A stretch of DNA of 64,000 bases from Pontibacter aydingkolensis (GTDB lineage Bacteria; Bacteroidota; Bacteroidia; Cytophagales; Hymenobacteraceae), in NCBI RefSeq assembly GCF_019443125.1, contig NZ_JAHYXK010000003.1, positions 1 to 64,000 of the forward strand. The letters are read 5' to 3'. The position numbers and the translations under genes were made by a program. The notes under the pieces were generated by a model, which worked only from the letters and a program-made list of their open reading frames with translations, was not told the origin of the DNA and did no database searches. This document shows, one piece after another, positions 44,528-55,259 of this stretch (its first letter is position 1; each line of letters starts with the position of its first letter).

Positions 44528-44584
44528 TCAAATGTCTTTGTCATACTTGTATCTCTCTAACTTTCTAACGCTTTAACTATAAAA

Positions 44585-45190
44585 GTGCTTCTCCTTACTG
44601 AAATAATGTACAACCCGCCTGCCCGGTATTTTGCTCATGCTTTGCATGCCGATGGAACTTTGATAGAGGCCCATGAAAATTATGTAAAGCAAAGTTACCG
44701 CAACCGTTGCCATGTGTTAACGACGCAGGGCGTGCAACCACTAAGTGTGCCCATACTTAAAGGCAACAGCAAAGACAAAACACTAATAACTGATATAGAG
44801 ATAGATTATAGTCAGAAATGGTACAACGTGCATTGGCGCACTATACAGGCAGCGTATGGCCGGGCACCCTATTTTGAATTTTATAGTGACTATATAAAAG
44901 AGGTATACGAAAGGCAGCCAAAATTTTTATTCCAATTAAACGTTGATTTATTACAGCTTTATTTTAAATTACTAAAGCTAAATAAGCCACATCAATTTAC
45001 AGCGTTTTACAGCGAACATGCTCCGGAAAACGTACTGGATCTTAGAAATAAAATCCATCCAAAAATCTATCCTGACAATTTGCACGTAAAACCCTATACA
45101 CAAGTATTTGGCAAACATTTTGTACCAGAGCTAAGTATAATTGACTTGTTGTTTACCCAAGGGCCAGCATCGCTTTCATATCTGCAGTAA
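44585..45190 (+). CDS. WbqC-family protein
   Basis: 201 residues. LLLTEIMYNPPARYFAHAL, ENYVKQSYRNRCHVLTTQG, LSVPI, WRTIQAAYGRAPYFEFY and FSIIDLLF-like end (SIIDLLFTQGP) fit the WbqC-like family, found in polysaccharide or glycolipid clusters and of uncertain activity. No ATG at the expected place; GTG 44585 gives the family start. It precedes clpC by 113 bp. Confidence 0.85.
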   Translation: MLLLTEIMYNPPARYFAHALHADGTLIEAHENYVKQSYRNRCHVLTTQGVQPLSVPILKGNSKDKTLITDIEIDYSQKWYNVHWRTIQAAYGRAPYFEFYSDYIKEVYERQPKFLFQLNVDLLQLYFKLLKLNKPHQFTAFYSEHAPENVLDLRNKIHPKIYPDNLHVKPYTQVFGKHFVPELSIIDLLFTQGPASLSYLQ

Positions 45191-45303
45191 GGGTTCGTGA
45201 TTACTGAACATAAATACTGTACAGCTTGTTTAAAGGTAGAGTTCTAAGTAAGCCTAAGCCAATTATCAATTTTTGACTTTTTTTAAGATTATAAACAGTA
45301 TAC

Positions 45304-47913
45304 ATGGAAGCTAAATTCTCAAACCGAGTGAAAGAGGTAATCTCGCTCAGCCGTGAGGAAGCTATTCGACTTGGTCATGATTACATCGGCACCGAACACC
45401 TGGTGCTGGGCATGATTCGGGAAGGAGAAGGTACAGCCATTGCTCTGCTTAAGAAGCTGGGCGTTTCGATAGATGAATTAAAGTACGCTTTAGAACAAGC
45501 TACCCGAAATACAGCTACCCAAAGCAGCAACATTACCGGCAGTATCCCGCTTACAAAGCAGACTGAGAAGGTGCTCAAGATAACATACCTGGAGGCTAAG
45601 ATCTTCAAGAGTGATATCATTGGTACAGAGCACCTCTTATTATCCATCCTAAGGGATGAAGACAATATTTCTTCTCAAATCTTAGCGAAATTTAACGTGA
45701 ACTACGAAGCAATAAGAGACTCCCTGGATTATCATAGCAATAATCCACTTGCGTCGTCTGATACAGACGATACCGATGATTCCGACAAGTTCCTGGGCAG
45801 TTCGTCTTCCCGCTCTGGCAGCTCAAGCAAAAAGCCTGGCGAAAAGTCGCGTACGCCTGTACTCGATAACTTTGGCCGCGACTTAACCAAGCTGGCTGAA
45901 GATGACAAACTGGACCCTATTGTTGGCCGTGAAAAAGAAATTGAGCGTGTAGCTCAGGTACTTAGCCGCCGCAAAAAGAACAACCCTATACTTATAGGTG
46001 AGCCGGGTGTTGGTAAAACAGCTATCGCGGAAGGTCTTGCCCTGCGCATTATCCAGAAAAAGGTAAGCCGCGTGCTTTTCAATAAGCGTGTAGTTACTCT
46101 GGATTTAGCATCGTTGGTTGCCGGCACAAAGTATAGAGGTCAGTTTGAAGAGCGTATGAAAGCGGTGATGAATGAATTGGAGAAGTCTCCGGACGTAATC
46201 CTGTTCATTGATGAGCTGCATACCATTGTTGGTGCCGGCGGTGCATCAGGCTCACTGGATGCCTCTAATATGTTCAAGCCTGCGCTTGCCCGCGGCGAGA
46301 TTCAGTGCATCGGTGCTACTACCTTGGATGAGTATCGCCAGTACATCGAGAAAGATGGTGCTTTGGCCCGTCGTTTCCAGATCGTAATGGTAGACCCTAC
46401 CACACCGGAAGAGACAATCGAGATATTGAACAATATCAAGGACAAGTACCAGGATCACCACCATGTAAACTATACCGATAAGGCAATCGAGGCCTGCGTT
46501 AAGCTAAGTGACCGCTACATGAGTGATCGCTTTCTGCCAGACAAAGCCATCGATATTTTGGATGAGGCTGGTGCGCGTGTGCACATCAACAACATTATTG
46601 TACCGGATGATATCCTGAAGCTGGAAGAGCAGATTGAGAACATCAAGGTAGAGAAAAACCGCGTTGTAAAGAGCCAGAAGTATGAAGAGGCTGCCCAATT
46701 GCGTGATAAAGAGAAAAAACTGATTGACCAGCTTGAAAGTGCTAAGAAAAGCTGGGAAGAGGAGACTAAGAAGAAGCGTTATACCGTAAAAGAGGAAAAT
46801 GTGGCAGAGGTTATTGCCATGATGACAGGTATTCCGGTAAAACGTATCGCTCAGAAAGAAGGCGTTAAGCTGCTAAACATGGGCGATGAACTAAAAGGCA
46901 AAGTGATCGGCCAGGACAAAGCCATTACACAGTTAGTAAAAGCTATTCAGCGCACGCGCGTTGGCCTGAAAGATCCGAAGAAGCCAATCGGTTCGTTTGT
47001 GTTCCTTGGTCCGACTGGTGTTGGTAAAACAGAGCTTGCAAAAGTGCTGGCTACTTACCTGTTCGATAAAGAAGATTCGCTGGTGCGTATCGACATGAGT
47101 GAGTACATGGAGAAGTTCAGTGTGTCTCGCCTGGTAGGAGCGCCTCCGGGATATGTTGGTTACGAAGAAGGTGGCCAGCTTACCGAGAAGATCCGCCGTA
47201 AGCCATACTCTGTAGTATTACTGGACGAGATAGAGAAAGCGCACCCGGATGTATACAACCTGCTTTTACAGGTATTGGATGATGGTATACTTACAGATGG
47301 ACTGGGCCGCAAGGTTGACTTCCGTAACACAATCATCATCATGACATCGAACATCGGTGCCCGCGACCTACAGGATTTCGGAGCTGGTATTGGTTTCATG
47401 TCGAAGAGCAAGCAAGAGAACGTAGACGATATCATGAAGAGCACAATTGCCAGCGCTTTAAAGAAGACGTTCTCGCCTGAGTTCCTGAACCGCCTGGATG
47501 ATGTGATCGTGTTTAACTCGCTTAACCGTGAGGACATGCACAAGATTATCGAGCTTTCGCTTGGCAAGCTGTTCAAGCGTGTGGAGGCATTGGGTTATAC
47601 GATCGAGCTTACAAAAGAGGCAAAAGACTTTGTGGCCGAAAAAGGATATGATCCAAAGTATGGTGCCCGTCCGTTGAACCGCGCTATTCAGAAGTATATC
47701 GAAGATCCGATTGCTGAGGAAATTCTGAGAGCTGAGGTAAACCAGGGCGACGTTATTCAGGTAGACTATAAGGAAGGCGAAGAAAAGTTAACCTTTAAGT
47801 CTAAGAAGAGTAACAGCAAAAAAGCCAAAGGTGCTTCTGACGAGACAGAGGAAGAAAAAGAAGCTTCCAAGTCATCAGGAACGGATAAGACACCGGACAA
47901 AGAAAAAGAATAA
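45304..47913 (+). CDS. clpC: ATP-dependent Clp protease ATP-binding subunit ClpC
   Basis: 869 residues. Two Clp_N repeats (about 5-70 and 80-145), a low-complexity Ser/Asp linker (about 150-185), AAA module 1 ([13 protein letters not shown]), a UVR-type coiled middle ([16 protein letters not shown]), AAA module 2 ([14 protein letters not shown]) and a ClpB-type C-terminal domain, then a charged tail. It unfolds substrates for ClpP. The long acidic/basic tail is not part of the core family. Terminator follows. Confidence 0.95.
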   Translation: MEAKFSNRVKEVISLSREEAIRLGHDYIGTEHLVLGMIREGEGTAIALLKKLGVSIDELKYALEQATRNTATQSSNITGSIPLTKQTEKVLKITYLEAKIFKSDIIGTEHLLLSILRDEDNISSQILAKFNVNYEAIRDSLDYHSNNPLASSDTDDTDDSDKFLGSSSSRSGSSSKKPGEKSRTPVLDNFGRDLTKLAEDDKLDPIVGREKEIERVAQVLSRRKKNNPILIGEPGVGKTAIAEGLALRIIQKKVSRVLFNKRVVTLDLASLVAGTKYRGQFEERMKAVMNELEKSPDVILFIDELHTIVGAGGASGSLDASNMFKPALARGEIQCIGATTLDEYRQYIEKDGALARRFQIVMVDPTTPEETIEILNNIKDKYQDHHHVNYTDKAIEACVKLSDRYMSDRFLPDKAIDILDEAGARVHINNIIVPDDILKLEEQIENIKVEKNRVVKSQKYEEAAQLRDKEKKLIDQLESAKKSWEEETKKKRYTVKEENVAEVIAMMTGIPVKRIAQKEGVKLLNMGDELKGKVIGQDKAITQLVKAIQRTRVGLKDPKKPIGSFVFLGPTGVGKTELAKVLATYLFDKEDSLVRIDMSEYMEKFSVSRLVGAPPGYVGYEEGGQLTEKIRRKPYSVVLLDEIEKAHPDVYNLLLQVLDDGILTDGLGRKVDFRNTIIIMTSNIGARDLQDFGAGIGFMSKSKQENVDDIMKSTIASALKKTFSPEFLNRLDDVIVFNSLNREDMHKIIELSLGKLFKRVEALGYTIELTKEAKDFVAEKGYDPKYGARPLNRAIQKYIEDPIAEEILRAEVNQGDVIQVDYKEGEEKLTFKSKKSNSKKAKGASDETEEEKEASKSSGTDKTPDKEKE

Positions 47914-47931
47914 CATTTGTTAAAGTATAGT

Positions 47932-47967
47932 AGAAGGGCTGCCTGCATCAGGCAGCCCTTCTTTTTT
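47932..47967 (+). terminator. clpC terminator
   Basis: A 13-bp stem, AGAAGGGCTGCCT / AGGCAGCCCTTCT, loop GCATC, followed by a T run. Confidence 0.9.
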
Positions 47968-48135
47968 ATCTAAGCTATCTGTTTCTGTAACATAAGAGGC
48001 TGCCAGATTCATTTTTAATAGACTGGTAATCTATATATTCAAAAAATGCTGCAATTGTAACGGATTTAGGTACATAGTTTTTAAATTTGAGGATTAATCA
48101 ATCCGAATCGCTTACATAAGTTATACCACACATAC

Positions 48136-49695
48136 ATGGCCGGAGAAATCAGACAAGCCCAAATAGAAACACTTGAGCGCAAAAACGCAGAAGCCCTGCT
48201 GGGTGGCGGAGAAGACCGAATAGAAGCCCAACACAAAAAAGGCAAACTAACCGCCCGCGAAAGAATTCACCTGCTGATGGATGAGGGCTCTTTTGAAGAG
48301 ATCGGCAAGTTTGTAATGCACCGCTCCAAAGACTTTGGCCTGGACAAGCAGTACTTTTTAGGCGATGGCGTAGTAACTGGTTATGGTACGATTAATGGCC
48401 GCCTGGTTTATGTCTTTTCCCAGGATTTTACGGTATTGGGAGGTTCGCTTTCTGAGACTCACGCTGAGAAGATCGTGAAGATAATGGAATTGGCCATGAA
48501 GAACGGTGCGCCGGTAATTGGCCTGAACGACTCTGGCGGTGCCCGAATTCAGGAAGGAGTTGTATCGCTGGGCGGTTATGCCGACATTTTTTACCGCAAC
48601 ACCCTTGCCTCTGGCGTTATCCCTCAAATATCTGCCATTATGGGGCCATGCGCAGGTGGTGCTGTATACTCACCGGCTATCACAGACTTTATCATGATGG
48701 TACAAGATACGTCTTACATGTTTGTGACAGGCCCGAACGTAGTAAAAACCGTTACCCACGAAACAGTAACATCCGAAGAGCTTGGAGGAGCCAGCACGCA
48801 CAGCGCCAAAAGCGGCGTAACGCATTTCTCCTGCGCAAATGAGGTAGAGTGTATCAACTACATCAAAAAACTGTTGAGCTACGTGCCTCAGAATTGCGAA
48901 GAGCTGCCGCCAGCATTGCCTTACGAGACACAAGGCGACGAAACGCGTGATGTACTGGATACCATCATCCCTGAAAACCCAAACCAGCCTTACGACATAC
49001 GCGAGGTAATTGAAGGTATAATCGATGCTGATTCTTTCTTTGAAGTACATAAGAACTTCGGAGAGAACATCGTAGTAGGATTTGCCCGCCTGGCAGGCAG
49101 AAGTATAGGCATTGTAGGCAACCAGCCTGCTGTACTTGCCGGTGTACTGGATATTAATGCCAGCACGAAAGCAGCCCGTTTCGTTCGTTTCTGCGATAGC
49201 TTTAATGTGCCTTTGCTTGTACTTGAGGATGTCCCAGGCTTCCTGCCGGGTACTGACCAGGAGTGGCGAGGCATTATCACTAACGGGGCCAAACTTTTGT
49301 ATGCTTTCTGTGAGGCTACGGTTCCGCGTATTACTGTAATTACACGTAAGGCTTATGGGGGAGCTTATGATGTAATGAACTCGAAACACATCGGGGCAGA
49401 CATGAACTTTGCCTGGCCAACTGCCGAGATCGCCGTTATGGGTGCACAGGGTGCAGCAGAGATCATCTTTAAGCGTGAAATTGCTACTGCCGAAGATCCG
49501 GCTGCCAAACTAGCCGAAAAAGTACAGGAGTACAAAGACAAGTTTGCAACGCCTTACCGTGCCGCGCACCGTGGTTTTATTGATGAGGTAATTATGCCGT
49601 CTGAAACCCGAACCAAGTTAATTAAAGCGTTTAAGATGCTGGAAAACAAAGCCGTGTCGCTTCCGCGTAAGAAGCACGGTAACATTCCGCTTTAA
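48136..49695 (+). CDS. pccB: acyl-CoA carboxylase, carboxyltransferase (beta) subunit
   Basis: 519 residues, full length for PccB-type carboxyltransferases. [37 protein letters not shown] and [20 protein letters not shown] with [11 protein letters not shown] are the two crotonase-like halves with their oxyanion glycines. It transfers carboxyl from biotin to propionyl-CoA or a related acyl-CoA. The alpha/biotin subunits are not in the window. Monocistronic with a weak terminator after it. Confidence 0.92.
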   Translation: MAGEIRQAQIETLERKNAEALLGGGEDRIEAQHKKGKLTARERIHLLMDEGSFEEIGKFVMHRSKDFGLDKQYFLGDGVVTGYGTINGRLVYVFSQDFTVLGGSLSETHAEKIVKIMELAMKNGAPVIGLNDSGGARIQEGVVSLGGYADIFYRNTLASGVIPQISAIMGPCAGGAVYSPAITDFIMMVQDTSYMFVTGPNVVKTVTHETVTSEELGGASTHSAKSGVTHFSCANEVECINYIKKLLSYVPQNCEELPPALPYETQGDETRDVLDTIIPENPNQPYDIREVIEGIIDADSFFEVHKNFGENIVVGFARLAGRSIGIVGNQPAVLAGVLDINASTKAARFVRFCDSFNVPLLVLEDVPGFLPGTDQEWRGIITNGAKLLYAFCEATVPRITVITRKAYGGAYDVMNSKHIGADMNFAWPTAEIAVMGAQGAAEIIFKREIATAEDPAAKLAEKVQEYKDKFATPYRAAHRGFIDEVIMPSETRTKLIKAFKMLENKAVSLPRKKHGNIPL

Positions 49696-49716
49696 AAACA
49701 CATATACTATACTTAC

Positions 49717-49753
49717 AGCCTGTGCCAGGGTTTCTCAGCCAAAGGCACAGGCT
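49717..49753 (+). terminator. possible terminator of the carboxylase gene
   Basis: Arms AGCCTGTGCC / GGCACAGGCT with a 17-nt loop and TTATT after it. Loop is long, so strength is uncertain. Confidence 0.5.
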
Positions 49754-49792
49754 TATTAGATTCTAACACTAACCAACAACCTCACCTTAAAC

Positions 49793-50863
49793 ATGAGACA
49801 AGAATCTTTTGATTTTTTACAGAAATACCTAAATAACTCTTCTCCTACGGGTTTCGAGTCGGAAGGCCAAAAAATGTGGCTGGAATACGTAAAGCCATAC
49901 ATCGACGAGTATTTTGTGGACACTTACGGCACTGTTGTAGGTGTTATTAACCCAAATGCAGAGTATAAAGTAGTTATTGAGGCCCACGCTGATGAGATCT
50001 CCTGGTTTGTAAACTACATAACACCGGAAGGCTACATTTACTTAAAACGCAACGGCGGTTCTGATGCTTTAATCGCTCCCTCTAAACGCGTAAATATTTA
50101 TACTTCCAAAGGCATTGTAAAAGCTGTTTTTGGCTGGCCGGCCATCCACGTTCGCAAAGTTGAAAACGACAAAGCACCTACCATCGAAACCGTATTCCTG
50201 GACTGTGGTGCCAGCAACCGCGAAGAGGTGGAAGAAATGGGCATACACGTAGGTTGCGTGGCTACCTTTGAAGACGAGTTTACGGTAATGAACAACAAGT
50301 ACTACGTTGGGCGTGCCTTAGACAATCGTATTGGGGGATTTATGATTGCCGAAGTAGCGCGCATGCTGAAAGAGAACAATAAAACGTTGCCATTTGGTTT
50401 GTACGTGGTTAATGCCGTGCAAGAAGAAATTGGTCTGCGTGGGGCCGAGATGATCGCACACCGCATTAACCCGGATGTAGCCATCATTACTGATGTTACC
50501 CACGACACGCAGTCACCGATGTACGATAAGAAAACCAGCGGCGACATACACTGCGGCAAAGGCCCGGTTATCGCTTATGGCCCGGCAGTACAGAACAACG
50601 TCCGCGACCTGATCATCAGTACAGCGAAGGAGAAGGACATCCCATTCCAGCGTTCTGCCGTGTCGCGTGCCACAGGCACAGATACCGATGCGTTTGCTTA
50701 CTCTAACGCTGGCGTTGCCTCTGCCCTTATTTCGTTGCCGCTCAAGTACATGCACACCACCGTAGAAACCGTGCACAAAGACGACGTGGATAATGTGATC
50801 AAGATGATTTACGAAACTGTACTTAAGATTCAGGACAAGCAGGATTTCCGTTACCTGAGTTAA
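49793..50863 (+). CDS. M42-family aminopeptidase (FrvX-like)
   Basis: 356 residues. Dinuclear zinc or cobalt metallopeptidase. Metal ligands and catalytic residues: VIEAHADEISW (His, Asp), GRALDNRIGG (Asp), VNAVQEEIGLRG (catalytic Glu pair), ITDVTHD (Asp) and LKYMHTTVETVH (His). A PDZ-like insertion domain spans about 75-165. Cytoplasmic; trims peptides. Start ATG 49793. Followed by a hairpin terminator. Confidence 0.92.
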   Translation: MRQESFDFLQKYLNNSSPTGFESEGQKMWLEYVKPYIDEYFVDTYGTVVGVINPNAEYKVVIEAHADEISWFVNYITPEGYIYLKRNGGSDALIAPSKRVNIYTSKGIVKAVFGWPAIHVRKVENDKAPTIETVFLDCGASNREEVEEMGIHVGCVATFEDEFTVMNNKYYVGRALDNRIGGFMIAEVARMLKENNKTLPFGLYVVNAVQEEIGLRGAEMIAHRINPDVAIITDVTHDTQSPMYDKKTSGDIHCGKGPVIAYGPAVQNNVRDLIISTAKEKDIPFQRSAVSRATGTDTDAFAYSNAGVASALISLPLKYMHTTVETVHKDDVDNVIKMIYETVLKIQDKQDFRYLS

Positions 50864-50882
50864 GATTTATACTTTATACTTT

Positions 50883-50919
50883 AAAAGCCTCACATGCCGC
50901 TTTGGTTTGTGAGGCTTTT
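50883..50919. terminator. terminator of the M42 peptidase gene
   Basis: 12-bp stem AAAAGCCTCACA / TGTGAGGCTTTT with a 13-nt loop. Confidence 0.8.
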
Positions 50920-50970
50920 GCTTTATTTGCATGCTATCCGTATCTTATACTTGAAACAAGCCTTATACTT

Positions 50971-51213
50971 ATGAACCGCTACCTGTTTTGGATACTAATG
51001 GTTTTACCATGGATAGCTTTAACAATGTATTTGAAATCCTCTGCTGAGACGGAGATAACAACTGCAATTTTTATAATGCTGTTTCTTTACCTTATTACTG
51101 TAGTTGAAATAAGGAGAAGAACTGTAAAAATCTCAGTTATAGATACCTTAAAAGCACAGATTCCTTTTTGGGGTTGGGAAGAACGAAAGCGTTTATACTT
51201 TACCAAACCCTAA
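50971..51213 (+). CDS. small membrane protein
   Basis: 80 residues from ATG 50971 (MNRYLFWILMVLPWIALTMYL). Two membrane segments (about 4-19 and 28-48), then a basic helix (VVEIRRRTVK) and a cytoplasmic tail with FWGWEERKRLYF. An earlier in-frame start at 50902 would overlap the terminator hairpin and is not favoured. Not recognised. Confidence 0.55.
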   Translation: MNRYLFWILMVLPWIALTMYLKSSAETEITTAIFIMLFLYLITVVEIRRRTVKISVIDTLKAQIPFWGWEERKRLYFTKP

Positions 51214-51282
51214 ATACCAACAGTTTTAAAGATGCTATGAGGTTCATAGCTATTCTTAATTCATTATTCATAATTCCTGAAA

Positions 51283-52065
51283 GTGACCTTCACTGATCAA
51301 ATGGGCAACAGCATTTTGCTCGAACAAGTCCCCCAACGTATTGTATCGTTAGTACCCTCCCAAACAGAGCTACTTTTTGATCTAGGTTTAGGAGATCATA
51401 TTGTTGGCGTTACCAAGTTTTGTATACATCCCAAAGAGCACGTTAAGCAGAAAAGTAAAGTTGGCGGCACCAAAAATTTCAACTTTGATGTAATTGACCA
51501 GTTGCAACCCTACCTGATCATCGGTAATAAGGAGGAGAACTATAAAGAAGGCATAGAGCAACTGCAACAGAAGTATAAAGTATGGATGAGTGATATTTAT
51601 ACTTTAGATGATGCGCTGGAAATGATGCTACAGGTGGGGCAAGTAACCGGTTCAGAAATCAGAGCTCATGAACTTACGCAAAGTATAAATGCTGGTTTCG
51701 AACAGCTACGCCCATTGGAACCAAGAATTAAAGCAGCATACTTTATCTGGCGAAAACCTTACATGGCCGTTGGCAGCAATAACTTTATAGATCACGTGTT
51801 GCAGCGGTGTGGTTTTGATAACGTCTTTAATAAAATGGCTCGCTACCCCGAAATAACCGCTGAACAACTGCAACAAGCCAACCCACAACTTATACTTTTA
51901 TCATCGGAGCCCTACCCTTTTAAAGAAAAGCACATACAGGAGTTTCAGGAGATTTGCCCACAGGCAAGTATAAAAATAGTAGATGGCGAGATGTTTAGTT
52001 GGTATGGCAGCAGGCTACTTAAAGCTCCGGCTTATTTGCAGCAGGTAATTGAAGAGGTTAGGTAA
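51283..52065 (+). CDS. helical-backbone metal receptor / ABC substrate-binding protein (BtuF-like)
   Basis: 260 residues. Two lobes joined by a long helix; PQRIVSLVPSQTELLFDLGLGDHIVGVTKFC opens the first lobe, with FNFDVIDQLQPYLIIG and VGSNNFIDHVLQRCGFDNVF later. This is the BtuF/FepB type that binds cobalamin, heme or iron chelates. It has no signal peptide, so if exported the signal is missing; many Bacteroidota homologues look the same. Start is GTG 51283 or ATG 51301. No transporter genes are nearby. Confidence 0.82.
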   Translation: MTFTDQMGNSILLEQVPQRIVSLVPSQTELLFDLGLGDHIVGVTKFCIHPKEHVKQKSKVGGTKNFNFDVIDQLQPYLIIGNKEENYKEGIEQLQQKYKVWMSDIYTLDDALEMMLQVGQVTGSEIRAHELTQSINAGFEQLRPLEPRIKAAYFIWRKPYMAVGSNNFIDHVLQRCGFDNVFNKMARYPEITAEQLQQANPQLILLSSEPYPFKEKHIQEFQEICPQASIKIVDGEMFSWYGSRLLKAPAYLQQVIEEVR

Positions 52066-52441
52066 AACCTAAGTATCTCGCCGTCTGAAAGCTTTCGGGA
52101 TGGCTAAGTATGGCAGCAGTTCTCAACTGCTTTGCTTTGAAAAAGCAAGGGCTGTAGTGGCTGGATCTATACTTTGACTACAAATCTGCTACAGTATAAA
52201 ATCTGCTGAAACTGGCGTTGATTTGTAGGGGCAGGTCGCGACCTATCTGCAGATGGCCTAAGCTATACTTCATACTTTGGCTACTGTGGATTAACCCACC
52301 CCTACCCCTCCCAAGAGGAGAATTTCCCAAAAAGTATAAATCAAATAAAGTATACTTTTCTGCTTGCGCAGAAAGCCAGTTAAAAACTGCTGTCGGACTT
52401 AGCCACATTTACACTTCGCTAAACTTGAGGAATGTATACAC
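52066..52441. other. intergenic region with repeat-like segments, 376 bp
   Basis: Between convergent genes. Holds a perfect 12-bp palindrome AGGTCGCGACCT (52233-52244) within TGTAGGGGCAGGTCGCGACC and a C-rich stretch, CCCACCCCTACCCCTCCC (about 52290-52311). Both look like dispersed intergenic repeats of this lineage. Four or more TATACTT/AAGTATA copies are present. No gene. Confidence 0.45.
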
Positions 52442-52966
52442 TTACAACCTATCCAACAGTAGTAGCGCCTTCTCTGAAACGTCTTCAAAGTATGCGACAT
52501 CAGCCTTTAGCTGCGCTACTGTTTTGCCCTTTATCTCGCGTTTATTCATAGGGTCTGCCAGTGAGGTCAGAGTAATGATCTTTCGTATTCGTTGCTTTTT
52601 ATCTGAACTTATACTTTCAAACTCTTTATCCTCCAACTGCTGCACCAACACATGCCGAAAATTTTTCTGCTCCAGTGCTTCTTCATCGAGTAAGCGCATA
52701 ACTGCAGCCACAGCTTCATCCTCAAAAGGAGATTCTATGGCAACGGTGATTAACTCTTCTGTAGTAGGTAACGGAAGCCTGATCAGCAGTTCGTAACCAC
52801 CACTACTTTGTTCGCCGGCAGTGGTATAACATTTCATCCAAAACCTGCCAGAGGCAACATCTTTGTAAACAGCTGCCCAGCCCCCAGCTGCCTCCTCCAT
52901 CAGCTGCATTTTGTTCAGCAACTCATTTATAAGCCTGCCCTCTCCATACAGCCTCCGCTCTTCCAT
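52442..52966 (-). CDS. hypothetical protein, N-terminus Imm27-like
   Basis: 174 residues, soluble, acidic. GGWAAVYKDVASGRFWMK with SGGYELLIRL (about 27-63) recalls the Imm27 immunity family, in which an aromatic GRYWE motif precedes a Gly-rich bend. The C-terminal half is helical and charged. It lies 5 bp after aroA in the same direction, so it may ride on the aro operon. No toxin gene is nearby, so immunity is only a guess. Confidence 0.45.
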   Translation of the reverse strand: MEERRLYGEGRLINELLNKMQLMEEAAGGWAAVYKDVASGRFWMKCYTTAGEQSSGGYELLIRLPLPTTEELITVAIESPFEDEAVAAVMRLLDEEALEQKNFRHVLVQQLEDKEFESISSDKKQRIRKIITLTSLADPMNKREIKGKTVAQLKADVAYFEDVSEKALLLLDRL

Positions 52967-52971
52967 TAGCT

Positions 52972-54201
52972 TTAATCGTTATACTTTATATTAAACCCAG
53001 CTTTTTCCAGGTCTTCCCAAAATCTTGGATACGACTTTCTGACAACACTAGGTTCTTGAATCTCAACGGGAGCAAGCAAGGAAAGCGGGGCAAAAGCCAT
53101 AGCCATGCGGTGGTCCTGGTACGTGCGAAAATTGAGACTCTTTTTAGTGATGATTCCCGGTTGTACCCTAAATACTCCGGGTGTTACCTCCTCCATTCTA
53201 GATCCCATCCCCAGCAATTCTATCTGCAACGCCTGAATCCGATCTGTTTCTTTAATGCGCAGACTTTCAAGGCCTGTCATCTCCAGGGTTACACCAAGCG
53301 CGGCGCTAAGGGCAACCACCGTCTGAGCCAGATCGGGGCAATCGGAGAAATCGTAGAGCAGGTGCTTTTCGTGCCGCTTTTTAATCAGGTTGACTCCCTC
53401 GCTGGTAAAGGTGGTGTACACGCCAAGGTGCTGCATAATGTCTGCCACAGCGCTATCTCCCTGAAACGAGTTTTCTTTTGGCCCCAGAAGGGTAACATCA
53501 GCCTCTTTGGCCAAAGCCACCATACTGTACCAATAACTAGCCGCCGACCAGTCTGACTCCACGTGAAAGCTCGCTGGTTTATACTTTTGATGCGGAACAG
53601 TAATGGTATTGCCCTTAAAAGTAGCCTCTGCGCCAAAGTGCCGCATAATGGAAAGCGTCATGTCGATATAGGGCTTCGAGCCGATCTTGCCTTCCAGCTC
53701 CAACGCTAAACCATCCGGAAGCAGAGGCGCTATCATCAACAAAGCTGAAATGTACTGGCTACTGATATCGGAGCGTATTTTAAGCTGCTTTTTACCATTG
53801 CCCTTAAAAGTGTCTATCTTTAAGGGAGGATACCCTTCTTCGCCGAGATAATTTATACTTGCTCCAAGCTCACGCAAAGCATCCACTAACACTTTTATAG
53901 GCCGCTGGCACATACGATCTGTACCGGTTAAAACTTTCTGCTGGCCAGTAACGGCATAATAAGCTGTTAAAAACCGCATTACCGTGCCGGCATCCTCAGC
54001 ATCTATGGTGTCATCATCGCTTTTAAGCAGGCGCTGTAGCAGCTGTGTATCGTTGGCTTCGGATAAATTATGTAGTTCTGCTGTTCCTCCGGATAAAGTT
54101 GAAATAATAAGCGCACGGTTAGCCTCGCTTTTGGAGGCCGGCAACTTTATACTTGTGTGTAAAACACCTGTAGGGTGCGTTAGGGTAAGGCTTTTACTCA
54201 T
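52972..54201 (-). CDS. aroA: 3-phosphoshikimate 1-carboxyvinyltransferase (EPSP synthase)
   Basis: 409 residues. Joins phosphoenolpyruvate to shikimate-3-phosphate. LPASKSEANRALIIST, EDAGTVMRFLTAYYAV, ISSQYISALLMIAPLLPDG and LRIKETDRIQAL, with DHRMAMAFAPLSLL, are the substrate sites. Slightly short (usual about 430) but with all motifs. Its start overlaps the end of aroB by 4 bp (coupled). Confidence 0.95.
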   Translation of the reverse strand: MSKSLTLTHPTGVLHTSIKLPASKSEANRALIISTLSGGTAELHNLSEANDTQLLQRLLKSDDDTIDAEDAGTVMRFLTAYYAVTGQQKVLTGTDRMCQRPIKVLVDALRELGASINYLGEEGYPPLKIDTFKGNGKKQLKIRSDISSQYISALLMIAPLLPDGLALELEGKIGSKPYIDMTLSIMRHFGAEATFKGNTITVPHQKYKPASFHVESDWSAASYWYSMVALAKEADVTLLGPKENSFQGDSAVADIMQHLGVYTTFTSEGVNLIKKRHEKHLLYDFSDCPDLAQTVVALSAALGVTLEMTGLESLRIKETDRIQALQIELLGMGSRMEEVTPGVFRVQPGIITKKSLNFRTYQDHRMAMAFAPLSLLAPVEIQEPSVVRKSYPRFWEDLEKAGFNIKYND

Positions 54202-55235
54202 ATAAGGGTATAGTAACGTAACGACTCCACTATTTGCTGCACCGTCACAGGCTGGTTGTACACCGCCTCTCCAATTCCGCTAAGCAATGTACAGTTAATG
54301 GTAGTACGTGTATTTTTTTTATCCTGCAGGGCAAGCTGGGCTATACTTTGAATATCGGCCTCGCTTAGCTGCACTTTCTCGTAAACTGACACTAAAAATG
54401 TTTCAATTTTATCCAGCTCTTCCTGCTGCAACAGTTTATGGTTAACCGATAACCAGGCTTCGCAAAGCATGCCTAACGCCACTGCCTCGCCGTGAAGAAG
54501 TTCCCGCCCCGGTTTTTCAAGCAGATAGCTTTCTACAGCATGCCCAACCGTATGGCCAAAGTTAAGTACCTTACGGTAACCGCCCTCCAATGGGTCTGCC
54601 TCCACTACCTTGGACTTTATACTTACCGAGTGGCGAATAAGGTCCTCCCAGTCTTCGGTAAATAAACCCACATGGCGCTGTGTCTGGAAAGCATCTGCAT
54701 CGGCAATTAACCAATGTTTAATGATCTCGGCATAGCCTGACTTAAGCTGCTTTGGTGGTAACGTTTGCAAAAAGGCAGGGTTGATGAATACAGCTTGTGG
54801 TTCTTGGTATACGCCAATGTGGTTTTTAAGGCCATGGAAATCAATACCGGTTTTACCGCCTACGCTGGCATCTACCTGTGCAAGTAAGGTAGTAGGCACC
54901 TGCACAAAGTATAAACCGCGTTTAAAAACAGCCGCACAAAAACCACCCATGTCTCCGATTACGCCACCACCAAGATTTACAAGTACCGCCCACCGGTCCA
55001 GGTTAAGCTCCGTCATGCGTTGCCAGATGTGCTCGCAGGTTTGCAGTGTTTTGTGTTCTTCGCCACTTTTTACCTGAATAAGGTCATGCTCGGACAAGTA
55101 TGGCTTTATAGCCGGATAGCAGTGGTACAGCGTATTTTCATCAACAAGCACAACCACCTTGCTAAAAGCACGGTTCCGCAAAAAGTCCGACAGATCCTGT
55201 AGCACGTCCTGCCCAATGTATATAGCTTCGTTCAT
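54198..55235 (-). CDS. aroB: 3-dehydroquinate synthase
   Basis: 345 residues. Converts DAHP to 3-dehydroquinate with NAD and a metal. NLGGGVIGDMGGFCAAVFKRG, VQVPTTLLAQVDASVGGKTGID (substrate and nucleotide site) and NFGHTVGHAVES with ELLHGEAVALGM (metal ligands His). Overlaps aroA by 4 bp. An inverted-repeat leader lies between it and the DAHP synthase gene upstream. Confidence 0.95.
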   Translation of the reverse strand: MNEAIYIGQDVLQDLSDFLRNRAFSKVVVLVDENTLYHCYPAIKPYLSEHDLIQVKSGEEHKTLQTCEHIWQRMTELNLDRWAVLVNLGGGVIGDMGGFCAAVFKRGLYFVQVPTTLLAQVDASVGGKTGIDFHGLKNHIGVYQEPQAVFINPAFLQTLPPKQLKSGYAEIIKHWLIADADAFQTQRHVGLFTEDWEDLIRHSVSIKSKVVEADPLEGGYRKVLNFGHTVGHAVESYLLEKPGRELLHGEAVALGMLCEAWLSVNHKLLQQEELDKIETFLVSVYEKVQLSEADIQSIAQLALQDKKNTRTTINCTLLSGIGEAVYNQPVTVQQIVESLRYYTLI

Positions 55236-55259
55236 AAGACCACAGATTAAAACCGGTGA

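Noticed and set aside
47160-47576. A 138-codon frame opposite clpC
   Set aside because: Shadow of the conserved ClpC AAA module 2 coding sequence; low-complexity Ser-rich translation.
48670-49389. A 239-codon frame opposite the acyl-CoA carboxylase gene
   Set aside because: Shadow ORF; no recognisable domain and unlike real proteins of this genome.
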